Notes: generated by a model from the letters alone, not told the origin. Counted from the stretch's first letter, positions 8,771 through 16,714 are shown. The stretch: 64,000 nt of DNA from Sphingomonas zeae (GCF_014197135.1 NZ_JACIFA010000009.1:62001-126000), one strand, 5' to 3'. A program made the numbers and translations.

Positions 8771-9112
8771 TCACTTCCCGGCTTTTGCCTTCCGCGCCTC
8801 TTCGGTCAGGGCCAAGTCAAGGAGAAGCGTCATTGCCTCACCCTTTGAAACGCGGTTGCGCCAGACGAAGTCCTCGAAGCGAGCACGATCCTCGGGACGG
8901 CACCGGACGTGCACCGCGTCGGTAAAGGTCGGCTGCCGGACCTTGGGCGCCGGCCGCTGCGCCGGTGCGGGAGCCGGCTTTTCGGAGCGAAAGCCCAGCC
9001 CCTCCCCTGCTGATTTGGCTGCGGCCAGCTGTTCAGCGGTGGGGACCGGAATGTCATCATCAGCGGCGAAGCTGGTGATCGATCGACGCGATGCCGCAGG
9101 CTTCTCGCTCAT
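8771..9112 (-). CDS. Putative ParA partner, small DNA-binding protein
   Basis: A 113-residue protein whose ATG overlaps the parA stop by four bases. The N-terminal 60 residues are acidic or Pro/Ala-rich and look disordered (ADDDIPVPTAEQLAAAKSAG). The C-terminal part, VHVRCRPEDRARFEDFVWRN and then SKGEAMTLLLDLAL, resembles a ribbon-helix-helix or CopG-like domain. This mirrors ParG/ParR-type centromere-binding partners, which have a flexible tail that stimulates ParA. The assignment as partner is based on operon position and fold guess. A likely target is the 17-bp repeat array 0.6 kb upstream of parA. Confidence 0.65.
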   Translation of the reverse strand: MSEKPAASRRSITSFAADDDIPVPTAEQLAAAKSAGEGLGFRSEKPAPAPAQRPAPKVRQPTFTDAVHVRCRPEDRARFEDFVWRNRVSKGEAMTLLLDLALTEEARKAKAGK

Positions 9113-9789
9113 GCGCCCAGTCCTTCCTTGAGCAGCGTCACTACGTCGAACGCGAAGGCGTTAGCGTTCGCCTTCGCGCTGTCGAGTGAACCGACATCCG
9201 CCGCAGTCATGTCGTCCAGCGTACCGCCCATACTGAACAGGCCGCGGAATGCACCGCGCTCGGCGATAGCGGTCGAGATCATCGGGACGTCTGCATCTTC
9301 CAGATTGCCGACGACGGCTTTCAGGTCACGCGGCCACAGCCTCGTCGAAGCAGGCGTCCGCGTCAGAACCGCGGCAAAGGGCAAGGGGCGCTGGCGCGCG
9401 GTACCGGCATTGCGAATCGCCTTGAACGCGCGCGCAGCTTCCATGGCGTCGAGTTCGGAGCCCTGGATCGGGACAAGGGCGAGATGCGACATCATCAGTG
9501 CGTTGGTCGCCCGCGCGCTGGCCTTCCCTTCCAGGTCGACGATGACATAGTCGGCGCGTTTACGCGCCGCGTCGATCGTACTGATGATCTCGTCCTCATC
9601 GATCTCGGGTACCACCTCGATATTGTCAGGCTTCCCGTCCTTCGCCGCCCAGCGTGACAGCGGGAAATTCGGGTCGGCGTCGATCATCACGACGCTCGAC
9701 CCTTTCGAAGCGAGAACCGTCGCGAGAATGAGCGAGGTAGTGGTCTTCCCCACCCCGCCCTTCGGGGACAGCATCGATATCACCGGCAA
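9109..9789 (-). CDS. parA: ParA-family partition ATPase
   Basis: ATP-dependent motor for plasmid segregation. The TTG at 9789, seven bases after AGGAG, gives 226 residues starting MPVISMLSPKGGVGKTTTS. It contains the deviant Walker A KGGVGKTT (residues 10-17) near the N-terminus, VVMIDADPN (Walker A') and YVIVDLEGKAS (Walker B). Absence of an N-terminal helix-turn-helix places it with small type Ib ParAs, whose partner provides DNA binding. A longer frame upstream has no matching ribosome site. It is co-transcribed and overlapping with the 113-residue partner gene downstream. The type Ib label is inference from length. Confidence 0.9.
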   Translation of the reverse strand: MPVISMLSPKGGVGKTTTSLILATVLASKGSSVVMIDADPNFPLSRWAAKDGKPDNIEVVPEIDEDEIISTIDAARKRADYVIVDLEGKASARATNALMMSHLALVPIQGSELDAMEAARAFKAIRNAGTARQRPLPFAAVLTRTPASTRLWPRDLKAVVGNLEDADVPMISTAIAERGAFRGLFSMGGTLDDMTAADVGSLDSAKANANAFAFDVVTLLKEGLGA

Positions 9790-10355
9790 CAGATGTCTCC
9801 TCAGGTTGATCGGCGGATGTGCACATGTGACGCACCAACCACGCCGCGAACGTGTGACCAAAGTTGCACAAGCCCCCATTGGTGACAAGTGCGCGATGGT
9901 CGCTTGCGCACTTTATTGACATGTAAGCCGTGTGAACATGGGCACCGCGTGAGCATTGCGGGCGTTGGATGGCTGGCAATGGGTCAGGCACCGGACGCGG
10001 CTTGCACTCGCGTCCGACAAGCGACCACAGTGCCGCGTTCCCGACAGCATCGCCCCGTGCGCCAGGGGACCGCCTTCGCTCGGCGATCGGACGGCACGTT
10101 CAAGCGCCACGTGTGAGCATGCTCACATTGAGTACATGCTCACGAGGAAACTCGCAGAGGCACTCGCCCTCCCCTGCCCTCACGCCTGCTTAGGACGACC
10201 AGCGTCTATTCCACGCAACCGCGTTCAGCCAGCGATGGGAGTTGACCGAGTTTCGCCGACCGAGCAATCAGCGCAACCAAACCGCCGAGGCGTTGTCCGA
10301 TCGCCTTTCGCGACCGGCGACGTCAGCGATCCCAGTGCAGCCTTGGTGTGGTCGT
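9790..10355. other. parA upstream region with scattered RTGYTCAC motifs
   Basis: Non-coding leader and upstream DNA of parA. It carries isolated copies of the octamer found in the array to the right: GTGAACAT at 9932-9939, GTGAGCAT at 9949-9956 and ATGCTCAC at 10119 and 10136 (17 bases apart). A perfect 16-bp palindrome, TGTGAGCATGCTCACA, lies at 10112-10127. No gene is supported. The motifs could serve as parA operator and outlying partition sites. Confidence 0.5.
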
Positions 10356-10492
10356 AAGCTCACCGCGGCGACATGTTCACACCGCACTCATGTACACATG
10401 GCTCTGATGTTCACCCTGGTCACACGTTCACATAGCTAGGACGTTCACCTTGGCGACATGCTCACCGCCTGAATATGTTCACCTCGATACCC
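10356..10492. repeat. Array of eight 17-bp direct repeats (consensus core AYGYTCAC)
   Basis: Eight units start at exact 17-base intervals: 10356, 10373, 10390, 10407, 10424, 10441, 10458 and 10475. Each begins with an eight-base core: AAGCTCAC, ATGTTCAC, ATGTACAC, ATGTTCAC, ACGTTCAC, ACGTTCAC, ATGCTCAC and ATGTTCAC. The following nine bases vary. Conserved short core, variable spacer and strict phasing are features of partition centromeres and iterons. The array is about 570 bases upstream of the parA start, so a centromere for ParA and its small partner is the favoured reading. An iteron origin remains possible, although the recognised initiator genes are 45 kb away. Confidence 0.75.
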
Positions 10493-10695
10493 GTGGAACG
10501 GCCTCGCCACATCATTGGCCATCCTGTCACCGCCCGCACCCGAACCGCGCGGCGCTGCCGCGGGGAGGGGGGGCAGGTCGTCGGCGCTCTGCTGGTGAGT
10601 GCAGCTACCTGGGACGAATAGGCTCCTGTACTGGCGAGAGGCGCAACCGCGCTTCAGCCGCGACGATCCTCCTTGAACCTGTCGACAATGCGCCC

Positions 10696-10906
10696 ATGTT
10701 CACGCTGTGAACGTTTGCGCGCGCCGTTGTGCGTATCACCGCCCCGCGAGAAGACCCTGCGGCAGAGAGCAAGCTGGACCGAATTCCTACCGGCTCGCGG
10801 CTACTTGGTCGCGAGGTTTATACGTTCACCGCGCTGACATGTTCACGCCGTGCACACGTCCCAACCTTCAAAATGCTCACACCGTGAACGTTAGCCATGT
10901 GCTCAC
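10696..10906. repeat. Second cluster of the AYGYTCAC repeat
   Basis: Further copies of the partition-type octamer. ATGTTCAC at 10696 faces GTGAACGT at 10707-10714. ACGTTCAC at 10822, ATGTTCAC at 10839 and ATGCTCAC at 10873 follow the same 17-base register, with a decayed unit at 10856. An inverted copy GTGAACGT lies at 10884-10891 and GTGCTCAC at 10899. Spacing is less regular than in the main array. About 200 bases of repeat-free DNA separate the two clusters. Confidence 0.6.
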
Positions 10907-11037
10907 TCGGTGCACATTGTACACTTTGCGCACATGGTCGTCGGAGGCATGGTGCACCGGCTTGCCTCGGTGGCGGCCACGTCGCCGGCCGGAATGGTCG
11001 CTGCGCCCAGGCAATAACCAACGGTCGCCCTGACCAT

Positions 11038-11315
11038 CTAGCCGCACACCAGCCAGACATACGACGCCGATCGCAGAATGGCGTCGCCCACCAGCAGCGT
11101 TGCGTCGGCCGGAAACGACGGCCGATAGCTTTGGCCGCGCCGGATCCAGAGGCCATCCAAGCTCGGCAGGGTTGACAAGGGGAGGTCGCCCAAATGCGAT
11201 GCCGCGTCATGCGCGCCGACTTTGCGAGCCAAAGATGCGCCGAAAGAAGCTGACGAACGCTCGGCAGGTGCCGCCGCACAATTTCGACCTCGATGTCGCG
11301 CGGCCGCTTTGCCAC
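11038..11315 (-). pseudogene. Possible frameshifted gene remnant
   Basis: From a GTG at 11315 one frame reads plausible protein for about 35 residues (VAKRPRDIEVEIVRRHLPSV and on to HLWLAKS). Near 11232 the protein-like signal passes to another frame, reading SLDGLWIRRGQSYRPSFPAD and LVGDAILRSASYVWLVCG before a stop at 11038. The first frame continues as low-complexity Arg/Pro sequence. This looks like one small gene broken by a single frameshift, though two unrelated chance frames cannot be excluded. No family is recognised. It lies beside the repeat clusters. Confidence 0.3.
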
Positions 11316-11354
11316 TACACCTCTGCTCCGTGCAGCCGGCGGCCAGGAAGCCGG

Positions 11355-11378
11355 CGGCGTGCCCCGCGGGGCACGCCG
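11355..11378. repeat. 24-bp perfect GC-rich palindrome
   Basis: Arms CGGCGTGCCCC and GGGGCACGCCG around a GC centre form a perfect palindrome in otherwise non-coding DNA (11316-11697 holds no supported gene). No T-tract follows on either strand, so it is not a typical intrinsic terminator. It might be a protein site, a single-strand origin hairpin or a chance GC-rich structure. Confidence 0.5.
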
Positions 11379-11697
11379 TCGCTTCGGAACCGGGTGTTGG
11401 AAACCAAGAGTGAGCTTGGCGCGAACGCCTTTAGCCGGGCGGCCTGGACATACGCGTCCGCCACCCGGTCAATCGAACCGGCTCTCACTCTTCGGGGTTT
11501 CCACGCCCCGGCCCGCGTCTCCGCAGGCGCCTCATCCTTACCGAACGGCTGCACCGCGGCGCAACCCGCCATTGTCCCGCTATTCTGTGGTATCTCTTGA
11601 AGAAGCCTTCTCCCTTGGGCCAGCGCCCGCCGCGATCGCCTAGAGACCGACGACAGGGAGAGAAAATCGCGAGGATCCCCCCTCAAGGTCTGACGGC

Positions 11698-11838
11698 TCA
11701 CTCCTCCCAGAGCGGCTTGGGATTGCGGCGACGCTTGGCCTTTGATGGCCGGGGGAGGGGGGATGCCGCATCGAGCTCCCGATTGATTGCCGCCAGGTCC
11801 GAACGCCACGCCTGGATACGAGCCGATTGGTCATGCAT
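11698..11838 (-). CDS. Small basic protein, 46 residues
   Basis: A short gene with an excellent ribosome site: GGAGG six bases before the ATG at 11838. The product begins MHDQSARIQAWRSDLAAINR, carries a basic KAKRRR stretch and ends PLWEE before a TGA. Composition (amphipathic helix, then basic stretch) is gene-like and unlike the surrounding noise. It resembles the short RNA- or DNA-binding proteins found between plasmid genes. No family is recognised and the function is unknown. The protein is isolated, with no co-directional gene close by. Confidence 0.55.
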   Translation of the reverse strand: MHDQSARIQAWRSDLAAINRELDAASPLPRPSKAKRRRNPKPLWEE

Positions 11839-12338
11839 GGAAAGCCTCCGTCTGTTCGAGTGAAGACGAGGTGCCGCTGGACGGTCGGTTGGGGCCGGGG
11901 TCCAGGACTGCGCCAGCAGCCGCGCGAGCGGGGCGTGGGGGAGCCGATTGTCTCGGCCCTGGAGCGCCAGCGGAACGGGCCGGGAGAATTGGGGGAACCG
12001 CGCATCCTTGACGCCGACCCCGGCCGGCCGTCACACTGGGGAGACGTCGACGACAGCCTCTTCTTTTCTTCCCGTTGGACGCGGCGATCCGCGAGCAAGC
12101 GACATGCCCCAACGAGGTAACGAGCCCAAGACGGCCCCGATATGACGCGGCCGTGCAGGTGCAGCTTCGCCGGGTTGACCGAGCGCGGTCACGGCATCGC
12201 TGCGTGGGTCACCATGATCGATGGCGACAGCTCCCCTGACCATCGCGATCCTCGGCCTGGCGCCTCTCGCCGGATCGGACGCACTGGGCGCGCTGCCAGC
12301 ACCGGACCCCGGCGGCAGGACCGCCGGAGCCCGACCGA
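11839..12338. other. Intergenic stretch, no supported gene
   Basis: About 500 bases of GC-rich DNA. The readable frames on both strands give Arg/Pro/Gly-rich translations without ribosome sites or recognisable motifs. It presumably holds the promoter for the 46-residue gene on the minus strand. I see no repeats worth listing. Confidence 0.45.
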
Positions 12339-12731
12339 TCAGCGCTCGTCGGCGCGCATGATCGTCAGGACGCGTACCGTCACGGATGGGTCTGAGGGGT
12401 CTTCCGAGCCGGCGGACAGGTCGGCGTTGTAATAGTCGATCTTCCACATGCAGGCTGCGCCTTCAAAGTCGAACGTGCCGAGGTCGTGTTCGCCATAAGG
12501 GTCGTTCGCGCGCGTGAAGGCGTCATAGCCCCGGATCGCTCGGAGGAGTTCGGCGCGCTTGCGGAAGTTGCGGAAGATGCCAACGTCGCCGATCAGTTCG
12601 GCGATCCCGCTGGTCATCATGACCCGGTCGGTGCCGGGCTGGGTGATGTGATCGCGCAGCCGGTCGTTGAGGCGCGCGATCGCGCTGGCGGCATCGGCGG
12701 TACTTGCAGGCCGGGGGGTGGCATCGGACAT
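12339..12731 (-). CDS. DUF3768 family protein
   Basis: A 130-residue protein from the ATG at 12731, with AAGGAG seven bases upstream. Longer upstream frames lack a ribosome site. It shows the features I associate with DUF3768: IARLNDRLRDHI near the start, GYDAFTRANDPYGEHDLG in the middle, and the WKIDYYNADL strand followed by SEDPSDPSVTVRVLTIMRADE at the end. The family is small, acidic and common on alphaproteobacterial plasmids, with no known function. No catalytic motif or membrane segment is visible. Confidence 0.8.
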   Translation of the reverse strand: MSDATPRPASTADAASAIARLNDRLRDHITQPGTDRVMMTSGIAELIGDVGIFRNFRKRAELLRAIRGYDAFTRANDPYGEHDLGTFDFEGAACMWKIDYYNADLSAGSEDPSDPSVTVRVLTIMRADER

Positions 12732-12996
12732 GACGGTCTCCTTGACGCTCGAGCCCCGGTGATCGGGGCCTTTCGACACGCGGCAGGACCGCCGGGGCAT
12801 AGCCGCCCGGCGCACCCGAAGGGTCGAAACGGCAGTGGAGAAGCCCGCGCCAGCGGGCTTGCGCCGGGCTGCGCCTCGGCGAGGACGTGCGCGCCAGGAA
12901 AGTCCCGGATGATCGCCGGAAGAGAGTAGGGGGCCGCCCTGCCAAGCCGCCCCACCATGCTGGACGAAAGCGGAGCCGACCCGCTATCCTTCATCG

Positions 12997-13323
12997 ATGG
13001 AGACCGGCGCCGACATCATCGCCCTGTGGCCCCGCTGGCTGGAAAACGTCGGCGAGATGCGTCGGATGAACGCGCTCGTTCGCGTACGCTGCGCGGTCTG
13101 CGGGACGATACTGCGCGTCGACCTCGACGACATCGTTGCCCGCCATGGCGTGGGCTATTCGCTGGTCGACAAGCTGGAGCGCTGCCGAATGGTCGGCTGT
13201 GCGGGCTCGACCTTCTATCTCGCATCGCGGACCTACGGGCAGGCCTGGACGGCGCTGCTGCGCGATCCGGCGTTGCTCGGGAGCTTCGCGACGTTGCCAC
13301 CGGTCCGTACCGCGCTCGGTTGA
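12997..13323 (+). CDS. Small Cys-rich (zinc-finger-like) protein
   Basis: A 108-residue protein starting METGADIIALWPRWLENVGE. Cysteines in VRCAVCGTILRVDL and ERCRMVGCAGSTFY form two CxxC/CxxxxC-type knuckles, suggesting one structural zinc site. It ends 12 bases before the SRAP peptidase gene on the same strand and is probably co-transcribed with it. The pairing suggests a role connected with DNA damage or DNA binding, but this is inference. No named family is recognised. Confidence 0.7.
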   Translation: METGADIIALWPRWLENVGEMRRMNALVRVRCAVCGTILRVDLDDIVARHGVGYSLVDKLERCRMVGCAGSTFYLASRTYGQAWTALLRDPALLGSFATLPPVRTALG

Positions 13324-13335
13324 CGGCCCACAGCG

Positions 13336-13989
13336 ATGTGCACCAACTACCGCCGCACCAAGGGCTTCGATCAAGTCTGCGAGGAGTTCTACGAGACGCG
13401 CATCCCCGTACGCTTTCCCGAGCGTCATCAGGCACCCAATCTGGAGCCGCAGCCCGAGGTTCGTCCCACCAATCGCGCGGTCGTCTTGCGCGCGCAGGAG
13501 GACGGGGTTGCGCTGACCTGGATGCGCTGGGGATTGATCCCCTTCTTCCATAAGGGGCCGGTCAGCGGCTGGAAGGCTGCGACGTTCAATGCCCGTGCCG
13601 AGGGCGTGAAGACGGCGCCGTCGTTTCGCGATGCCTTCAAGCGACGCCGCTGCCTCATCGCTGCCGAAGGGTGGGTCGAGTGGAAGGGGGAGGGCAAGCC
13701 GAAACCCAAATTCTACGTCGCTCCGCGGGACGGCGCACCGATCTGCTTCGCCGGCCTGTGGGATCGGGCGAGGACGCAGGACGCGGGCGAGATCGAGAGC
13801 TTCACGATGGTGACGCAGCCGCCGGGCGCGCTGAGTGATCTCCATGACCGCGCGCCGGTTGTGTTGCGGCAGGAGGATTGGGCGCGTTGGCTCGATCTGG
13901 AGGCGCCGGTCGATGACCTGCTGACGACCGAGCCCGCCGATCTCTATAGCATCCGGCCGTTTCACGAGGTCACCGGCGGCCTGCTCTGA
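13336..13989 (+). CDS. SOS response-associated peptidase (SRAP, YedK/HMCES family)
   Basis: A 217-residue protein of usual SRAP length. These proteins form a stable thiazolidine crosslink to abasic sites in single-stranded DNA through Cys2. Here the start is MCTNYRRT, so Cys2 becomes N-terminal after Met removal. Other family landmarks are LTWMRWGLIPFF, the FNARAEG segment with the conserved Asn, CLIAAEGWVEWK with the catalytic Glu, and the LHDRAPVVL segment, where the active-site His sits. Abasic-site protection suits single-stranded DNA exposed during conjugation. It follows the small Cys-rich gene with a 12-base gap. No SOS box was seen directly upstream. Confidence 0.92.
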   Translation: MCTNYRRTKGFDQVCEEFYETRIPVRFPERHQAPNLEPQPEVRPTNRAVVLRAQEDGVALTWMRWGLIPFFHKGPVSGWKAATFNARAEGVKTAPSFRDAFKRRRCLIAAEGWVEWKGEGKPKPKFYVAPRDGAPICFAGLWDRARTQDAGEIESFTMVTQPPGALSDLHDRAPVVLRQEDWARWLDLEAPVDDLLTTEPADLYSIRPFHEVTGGLL

Positions 13990-14002
13990 GGCCGTCAGGT
14001 GG

Positions 14003-14194
14003 TCAGCCGTCGGCCTCGTCGATCAGCTTCTGCACGCGGGCGATGGGGGTATCGTCGATCGGTCGGATCGTCTCGTCGCATCCCGGACAATCGATCGTCC
14101 GCGCGAGGCGAAGCGTCTTGAACGCGATGTTGAGTGTCCGACCGCACGCCGGGCATTCGGTTTGCGCGGCGATGTCATCGAGCTCGTGCGCCAT
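14003..14194 (-). CDS. Small zinc-ribbon protein
   Basis: A 63-residue protein from the ATG at 14194. Longer upstream frames are Pro/Arg noise across a GC hairpin. Two knuckles, ECPACGRTL and DCPGCDETI, separated by about 18 residues, form a classic four-Cys zinc ribbon. The tail IARVQKLIDEADG is helical. It ends close to the convergent SRAP gene. Function is unknown; such proteins usually bind nucleic acid or other proteins. Confidence 0.7.
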   Translation of the reverse strand: MAHELDDIAAQTECPACGRTLNIAFKTLRLARTIDCPGCDETIRPIDDTPIARVQKLIDEADG

Positions 14195-14248
14195 CGCGCG
14201 ACGATAGCCGGGATCAGCGGATCTGGTGAGCCGGTGAACCGCTCCACC

Positions 14249-14281
14249 GGGCCCGGGCGGGTTCGATGCCCGCCCGGGCCC
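14249..14281. terminator. Strong GC hairpin between small minus-strand genes
   Basis: Thirteen perfect base pairs (GGGCCCGGGCGGG with CCCGCCCGGGCCC) around the seven-base loop TTCGATG. It lies between the stop of the 54-residue membrane protein gene (14328) and the zinc-ribbon gene start (14194). There is no T-run after the stem on the minus strand, so termination would be imperfect. It may instead stabilise the upstream mRNA or serve as an mRNA processing barrier. Confidence 0.45.
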
Positions 14282-14327
14282 TTGGTCGAGACGGGGAGGG
14301 GAGGGGGGCCTTTCAGCCCCCGGGATG

Positions 14328-14492
14328 TCAGGCAAAAGGGTCGTATTCGTTGACGATGATGTGCGAGCTGTCGTGATCTTCGGCGGTGATGACGGCGTAT
14401 TGGGTGCCGATGGCGATGACCATGGTGGCGACCATGAGGCTGCGGGCGAGGCTGAGGGCGGATTTGCGGGCGATCCAGATGTCGTTGAACAT
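14328..14492 (-). CDS. Small single-pass membrane protein, 54 residues
   Basis: From the ATG at 14492, with AGGAG seven bases upstream, the product begins MFNDIWIARKSALSLARSLM. Its hydrophobic segment LMVATMVIAIGTQYAVI is flanked by basic residues on the N side, predicting a single transmembrane helix with the N-terminus inside. The tail HDSSHIIVNEYDPFA would be outside. No family is recognised. Such orphan small membrane proteins are common on sphingomonad plasmids; function unknown. Confidence 0.6.
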   Translation of the reverse strand: MFNDIWIARKSALSLARSLMVATMVIAIGTQYAVITAEDHDSSHIIVNEYDPFA

Positions 14493-15130
14493 GTCCGAGG
14501 CTCCTGTGAAGCCGACGGGGTTCATCCCCGCTCGACAGGCGCCCGACAGGACGGGGAGGGGCCGCGATCACTTTTCGCCGGCACGGCAAAAAGCCGTAGC
14601 GAAGCGCCCGGACCCTTCACGGGTTGATCGTACAAGGACCCGCACCGGCCCAAGGATTGCGCCTCCAAGAGCGGGGTGAACCTCGTCGGCCGGGAGCGTC
14701 GTGGCTGAAGCACTGGGCCGCCCTCGACGTTCACCACGTCGGCGATCCGGTCGCTCCCTTTCCTCGCGCGCCCACTCCGCGTGCCGCGATGGCAAGACCA
14801 GTGCTATGCGCCAGCGATCCTATTGCGCTCGACAGGCACAGCGCGCCGGTTGCCTGCGATCGGCCCCGTTGTGCGCCACTGCCTTCGTCAGCTGATCGTC
14901 ACCCGGATGGGCCGAGACCCGTCAGGGGCTCGGTGGAGCGTCAAGCGGAATAGAGCGGCGGTCCCGGCGACAGCCGGGAGACGTCGACGATGTGTTCTGC
15001 TACGGGGACTGGAACAGCAGCGTCATACCTGCGGTGCGTTGCCGGTCGAGGTCGGATACTGATCCTTCGCACCGGGCAAGGGGAGGGGGTACCGCCGGCA
15101 TGGGTGCCCCACCCGCCTGCAAAGCATCGA
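14493..15130. other. Intergenic stretch, no supported gene
   Basis: About 640 bases upstream of the 54-residue membrane protein gene. Frames on both strands give Arg/Pro-rich translations and no ribosome site stands out. A short hairpin-forming sequence (CGGCTTTTTGCCG, minus strand, near 14590) lies in the presumed leader of the membrane protein gene. Nothing else is recognised. Confidence 0.45.
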
Positions 15131-15595
15131 TCAGTCGAAGCCCTCGCGCGGCGGCTGCGCGCTCGGCGGGACGTAGGTGGCATTCTTGACCGTCTCCTCC
15201 TGACGCAAAACCCAGTCGAGCGGACCGGTAGGCCAGAAGCGGGCCGGCGCGATGACGCGGCCATCGAACTCAAGCGGCGTCGCGTAGCGGGTGGCGACAG
15301 CGGCGAGCACGTTCAGGATGATGAGCGTCAGCAGCAGCCAGAGCAGGCTGCAGAGTGCTGTCCGGCCCATGCCGGTTGCGCCTCCGAACCAACCCAGGCC
15401 GCTCGTCATCGTGACCGCGAGGCCCTGCGCGGCGAGAAGGCCGACAATCCCCGCCGGCACCATCAGCTTGAGACGCAGGATCGCCGACCAGAATAGTCCG
15501 GCGATGAGGTGGGGCAGCAGCAACACGCCGATGCCGATGGCGATGAGCCGCGCATCGTCGGGAAGCGCTGCAAGGAAGGCAGGATCGAAACGCAT
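15131..15595 (-). CDS. Integral membrane protein of unknown function, 154 residues
   Basis: Three hydrophobic helices are visible: IAIGIGVLLLPHLIAGLFWS, LMVPAGIVGLLAAQGLAVTM and LLWLLLTLIILNVLAAVA. They are followed by a soluble tail of about 45 residues beginning YATPLEFDGRVIAPARFWPT. Its ATG shares one base with the stop of the upstream 310-residue membrane protein gene (TGATG), so the two are translationally coupled and probably form a complex. I do not recognise the family. It has no transporter or secretion motif. Confidence 0.7.
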   Translation of the reverse strand: MRFDPAFLAALPDDARLIAIGIGVLLLPHLIAGLFWSAILRLKLMVPAGIVGLLAAQGLAVTMTSGLGWFGGATGMGRTALCSLLWLLLTLIILNVLAAVATRYATPLEFDGRVIAPARFWPTGPLDWVLRQEETVKNATYVPPSAQPPREGFD

Positions 15596-16527
15596 CAGCG
15601 CAGCAGCCAGGACAAGCCCTGTGCCACGGCAGCGCGGGCACGTTCGCGCTTGCCGACAGGCGGGGGCGGTGCGGGAGCGGGATCTGCGTCAGGAAGGACG
15701 GAGGTCAGCGCCTGCTCTGAATAGTTCAGCACCAGCATGTTTCGGATACGCGCGGCGGGGAGGTAGATGGCGCCGCCAACCGGCTTTGCCTCCTCCACCA
15801 CCAGTCCGGCAGCGACCGACGCGCCCGCATCGTCGCGCCGCATCATCGAGCCCCAGCTGCGCGGCAAGCTGAGATGACCCTTCTCCTTGGGTTTGCCGCC
15901 GATCATGTAGATGAAGCGATTGGGCTCCGACAGGGTCAGCGCCTTGATCTCGCCGTCGTCCGACAGACGGATATCGGCGATCCCTCCCGCGTAGCCGAGG
16001 CCGCGACCGTCTTCGACCGCGTCGGTGAGGACATAGGCGAGCTGGAAATAGCCATGGTTCGTCGGATCGATGATGTGCTGGAATGCCCAGCCCTGGGTGT
16101 GGCTGTCGAGCCCGTCGAGCACCAGCGCCAATCCCCTGTGCCGGATCATGACGGCGACGAGATAGGACAGAAAGATGAGGATGAAGGCAAACTCGATCAG
16201 GCCGAGCGGCTCGCCCGGGCCGAGGTCGCGGGCATTGGGACCTGAGGTCGGGCGGATCATCAAACCGGCGACGACGCGATAAGGCGAGACCAGCCCAGGT
16301 CGTTCGGGCCCGCTGAGAATTGCGACGATCCCGTCGCATACGATCGCACCGAACAGATGCGCCGCGAGGCTGATGCCACCCGCCAGCGCGAGGCTGTTGA
16401 GCGCGGTAAGCGGTTGATCGGGCCGTCGTACGCCGTGGCGTCGGCCCAGATTGTTCCAGAAGATAAGCCCGGTGATGCCCGGGAGCAGCCACAGCAGTGC
16501 GGTAAGAAGGGAAAAGGTGAGGCTCAA
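15595..16527 (-). CDS. Membrane protein with cytoplasmic domain (possibly DUF6338-like)
   Basis: A 310-residue protein. Helices at the N-terminus (LLTALLWLLPGITGLIFW), near residue 50 (LALAGGISLAAHLFGAI) and near residue 115 (LIEFAFILIFLSYLVAVMI) are followed by a mainly beta, presumably cytoplasmic domain with GWAFQHIIDPTNHGYFQLAY. The C-terminus is Pro-rich and basic. N-terminal helices followed by a cytoplasmic domain carrying a W-x-x-H/D-type motif recall DUF6338-like proteins, but this is tentative. Only a TTG start fits the frame. It lies between a 58-residue gene and a 154-residue membrane protein gene in one operon. Confidence 0.65.
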   Translation of the reverse strand: MSLTFSLLTALLWLLPGITGLIFWNNLGRRHGVRRPDQPLTALNSLALAGGISLAAHLFGAIVCDGIVAILSGPERPGLVSPYRVVAGLMIRPTSGPNARDLGPGEPLGLIEFAFILIFLSYLVAVMIRHRGLALVLDGLDSHTQGWAFQHIIDPTNHGYFQLAYVLTDAVEDGRGLGYAGGIADIRLSDDGEIKALTLSEPNRFIYMIGGKPKEKGHLSLPRSWGSMMRRDDAGASVAAGLVVEEAKPVGGAIYLPAARIRNMLVLNYSEQALTSVLPDADPAPAPPPPVGKRERARAAVAQGLSWLLR

Positions 16528-16537
16528 TGCGAGACGT

Positions 16538-16714
16538 TCAGCGTCGCGTGGTCTCGTTATTGGTTACCGCCTGGGGCGCGTCGACTGCGGTGCCTTCGCG
16601 ACGGGTGCGTTCGGTCTGCGCCTGCGACAGGCGCCGAGCGAGCTGGAAATAGCCACCCGCGGCGGCGGCTGCGCGACCGATCGCGCGCTGCTGCCTGACG
16701 TTCGTGACGAGCAT
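16538..16714 (-). CDS. Small basic protein, 58 residues
   Basis: A short gene at the head of the membrane-protein operon. From the ATG at 16714, with GGGAG eight bases upstream, the product begins MLVTNVRQQRAIGRAAAAAG. It then reads GYFQLARRLSQAQTERTRRE and ends NNETTRR. It is strongly basic and helical, with protein-like composition. The stop is 11 bases before the start of the 310-residue membrane protein gene. No family is recognised. Confidence 0.5.
   Translation of the reverse strand: MLVTNVRQQRAIGRAAAAAGGYFQLARRLSQAQTERTRREGTAVDAPQAVTNNETTRR

Noticed and set aside
10356..10492. Reading the 17-bp repeats as a CRISPR array
   Set aside because: Period of 17 bases is far too short, spacers are nine bases, and no cas genes are present.
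12757..12833. Possible third copy of the structured RNA near the DUF3768 gene
   Set aside because: A stem with TTTCGAC/GTCGAAA arms exists, but the inner conserved sequence of the ssb and DUF2493-gene elements is not matched convincingly.
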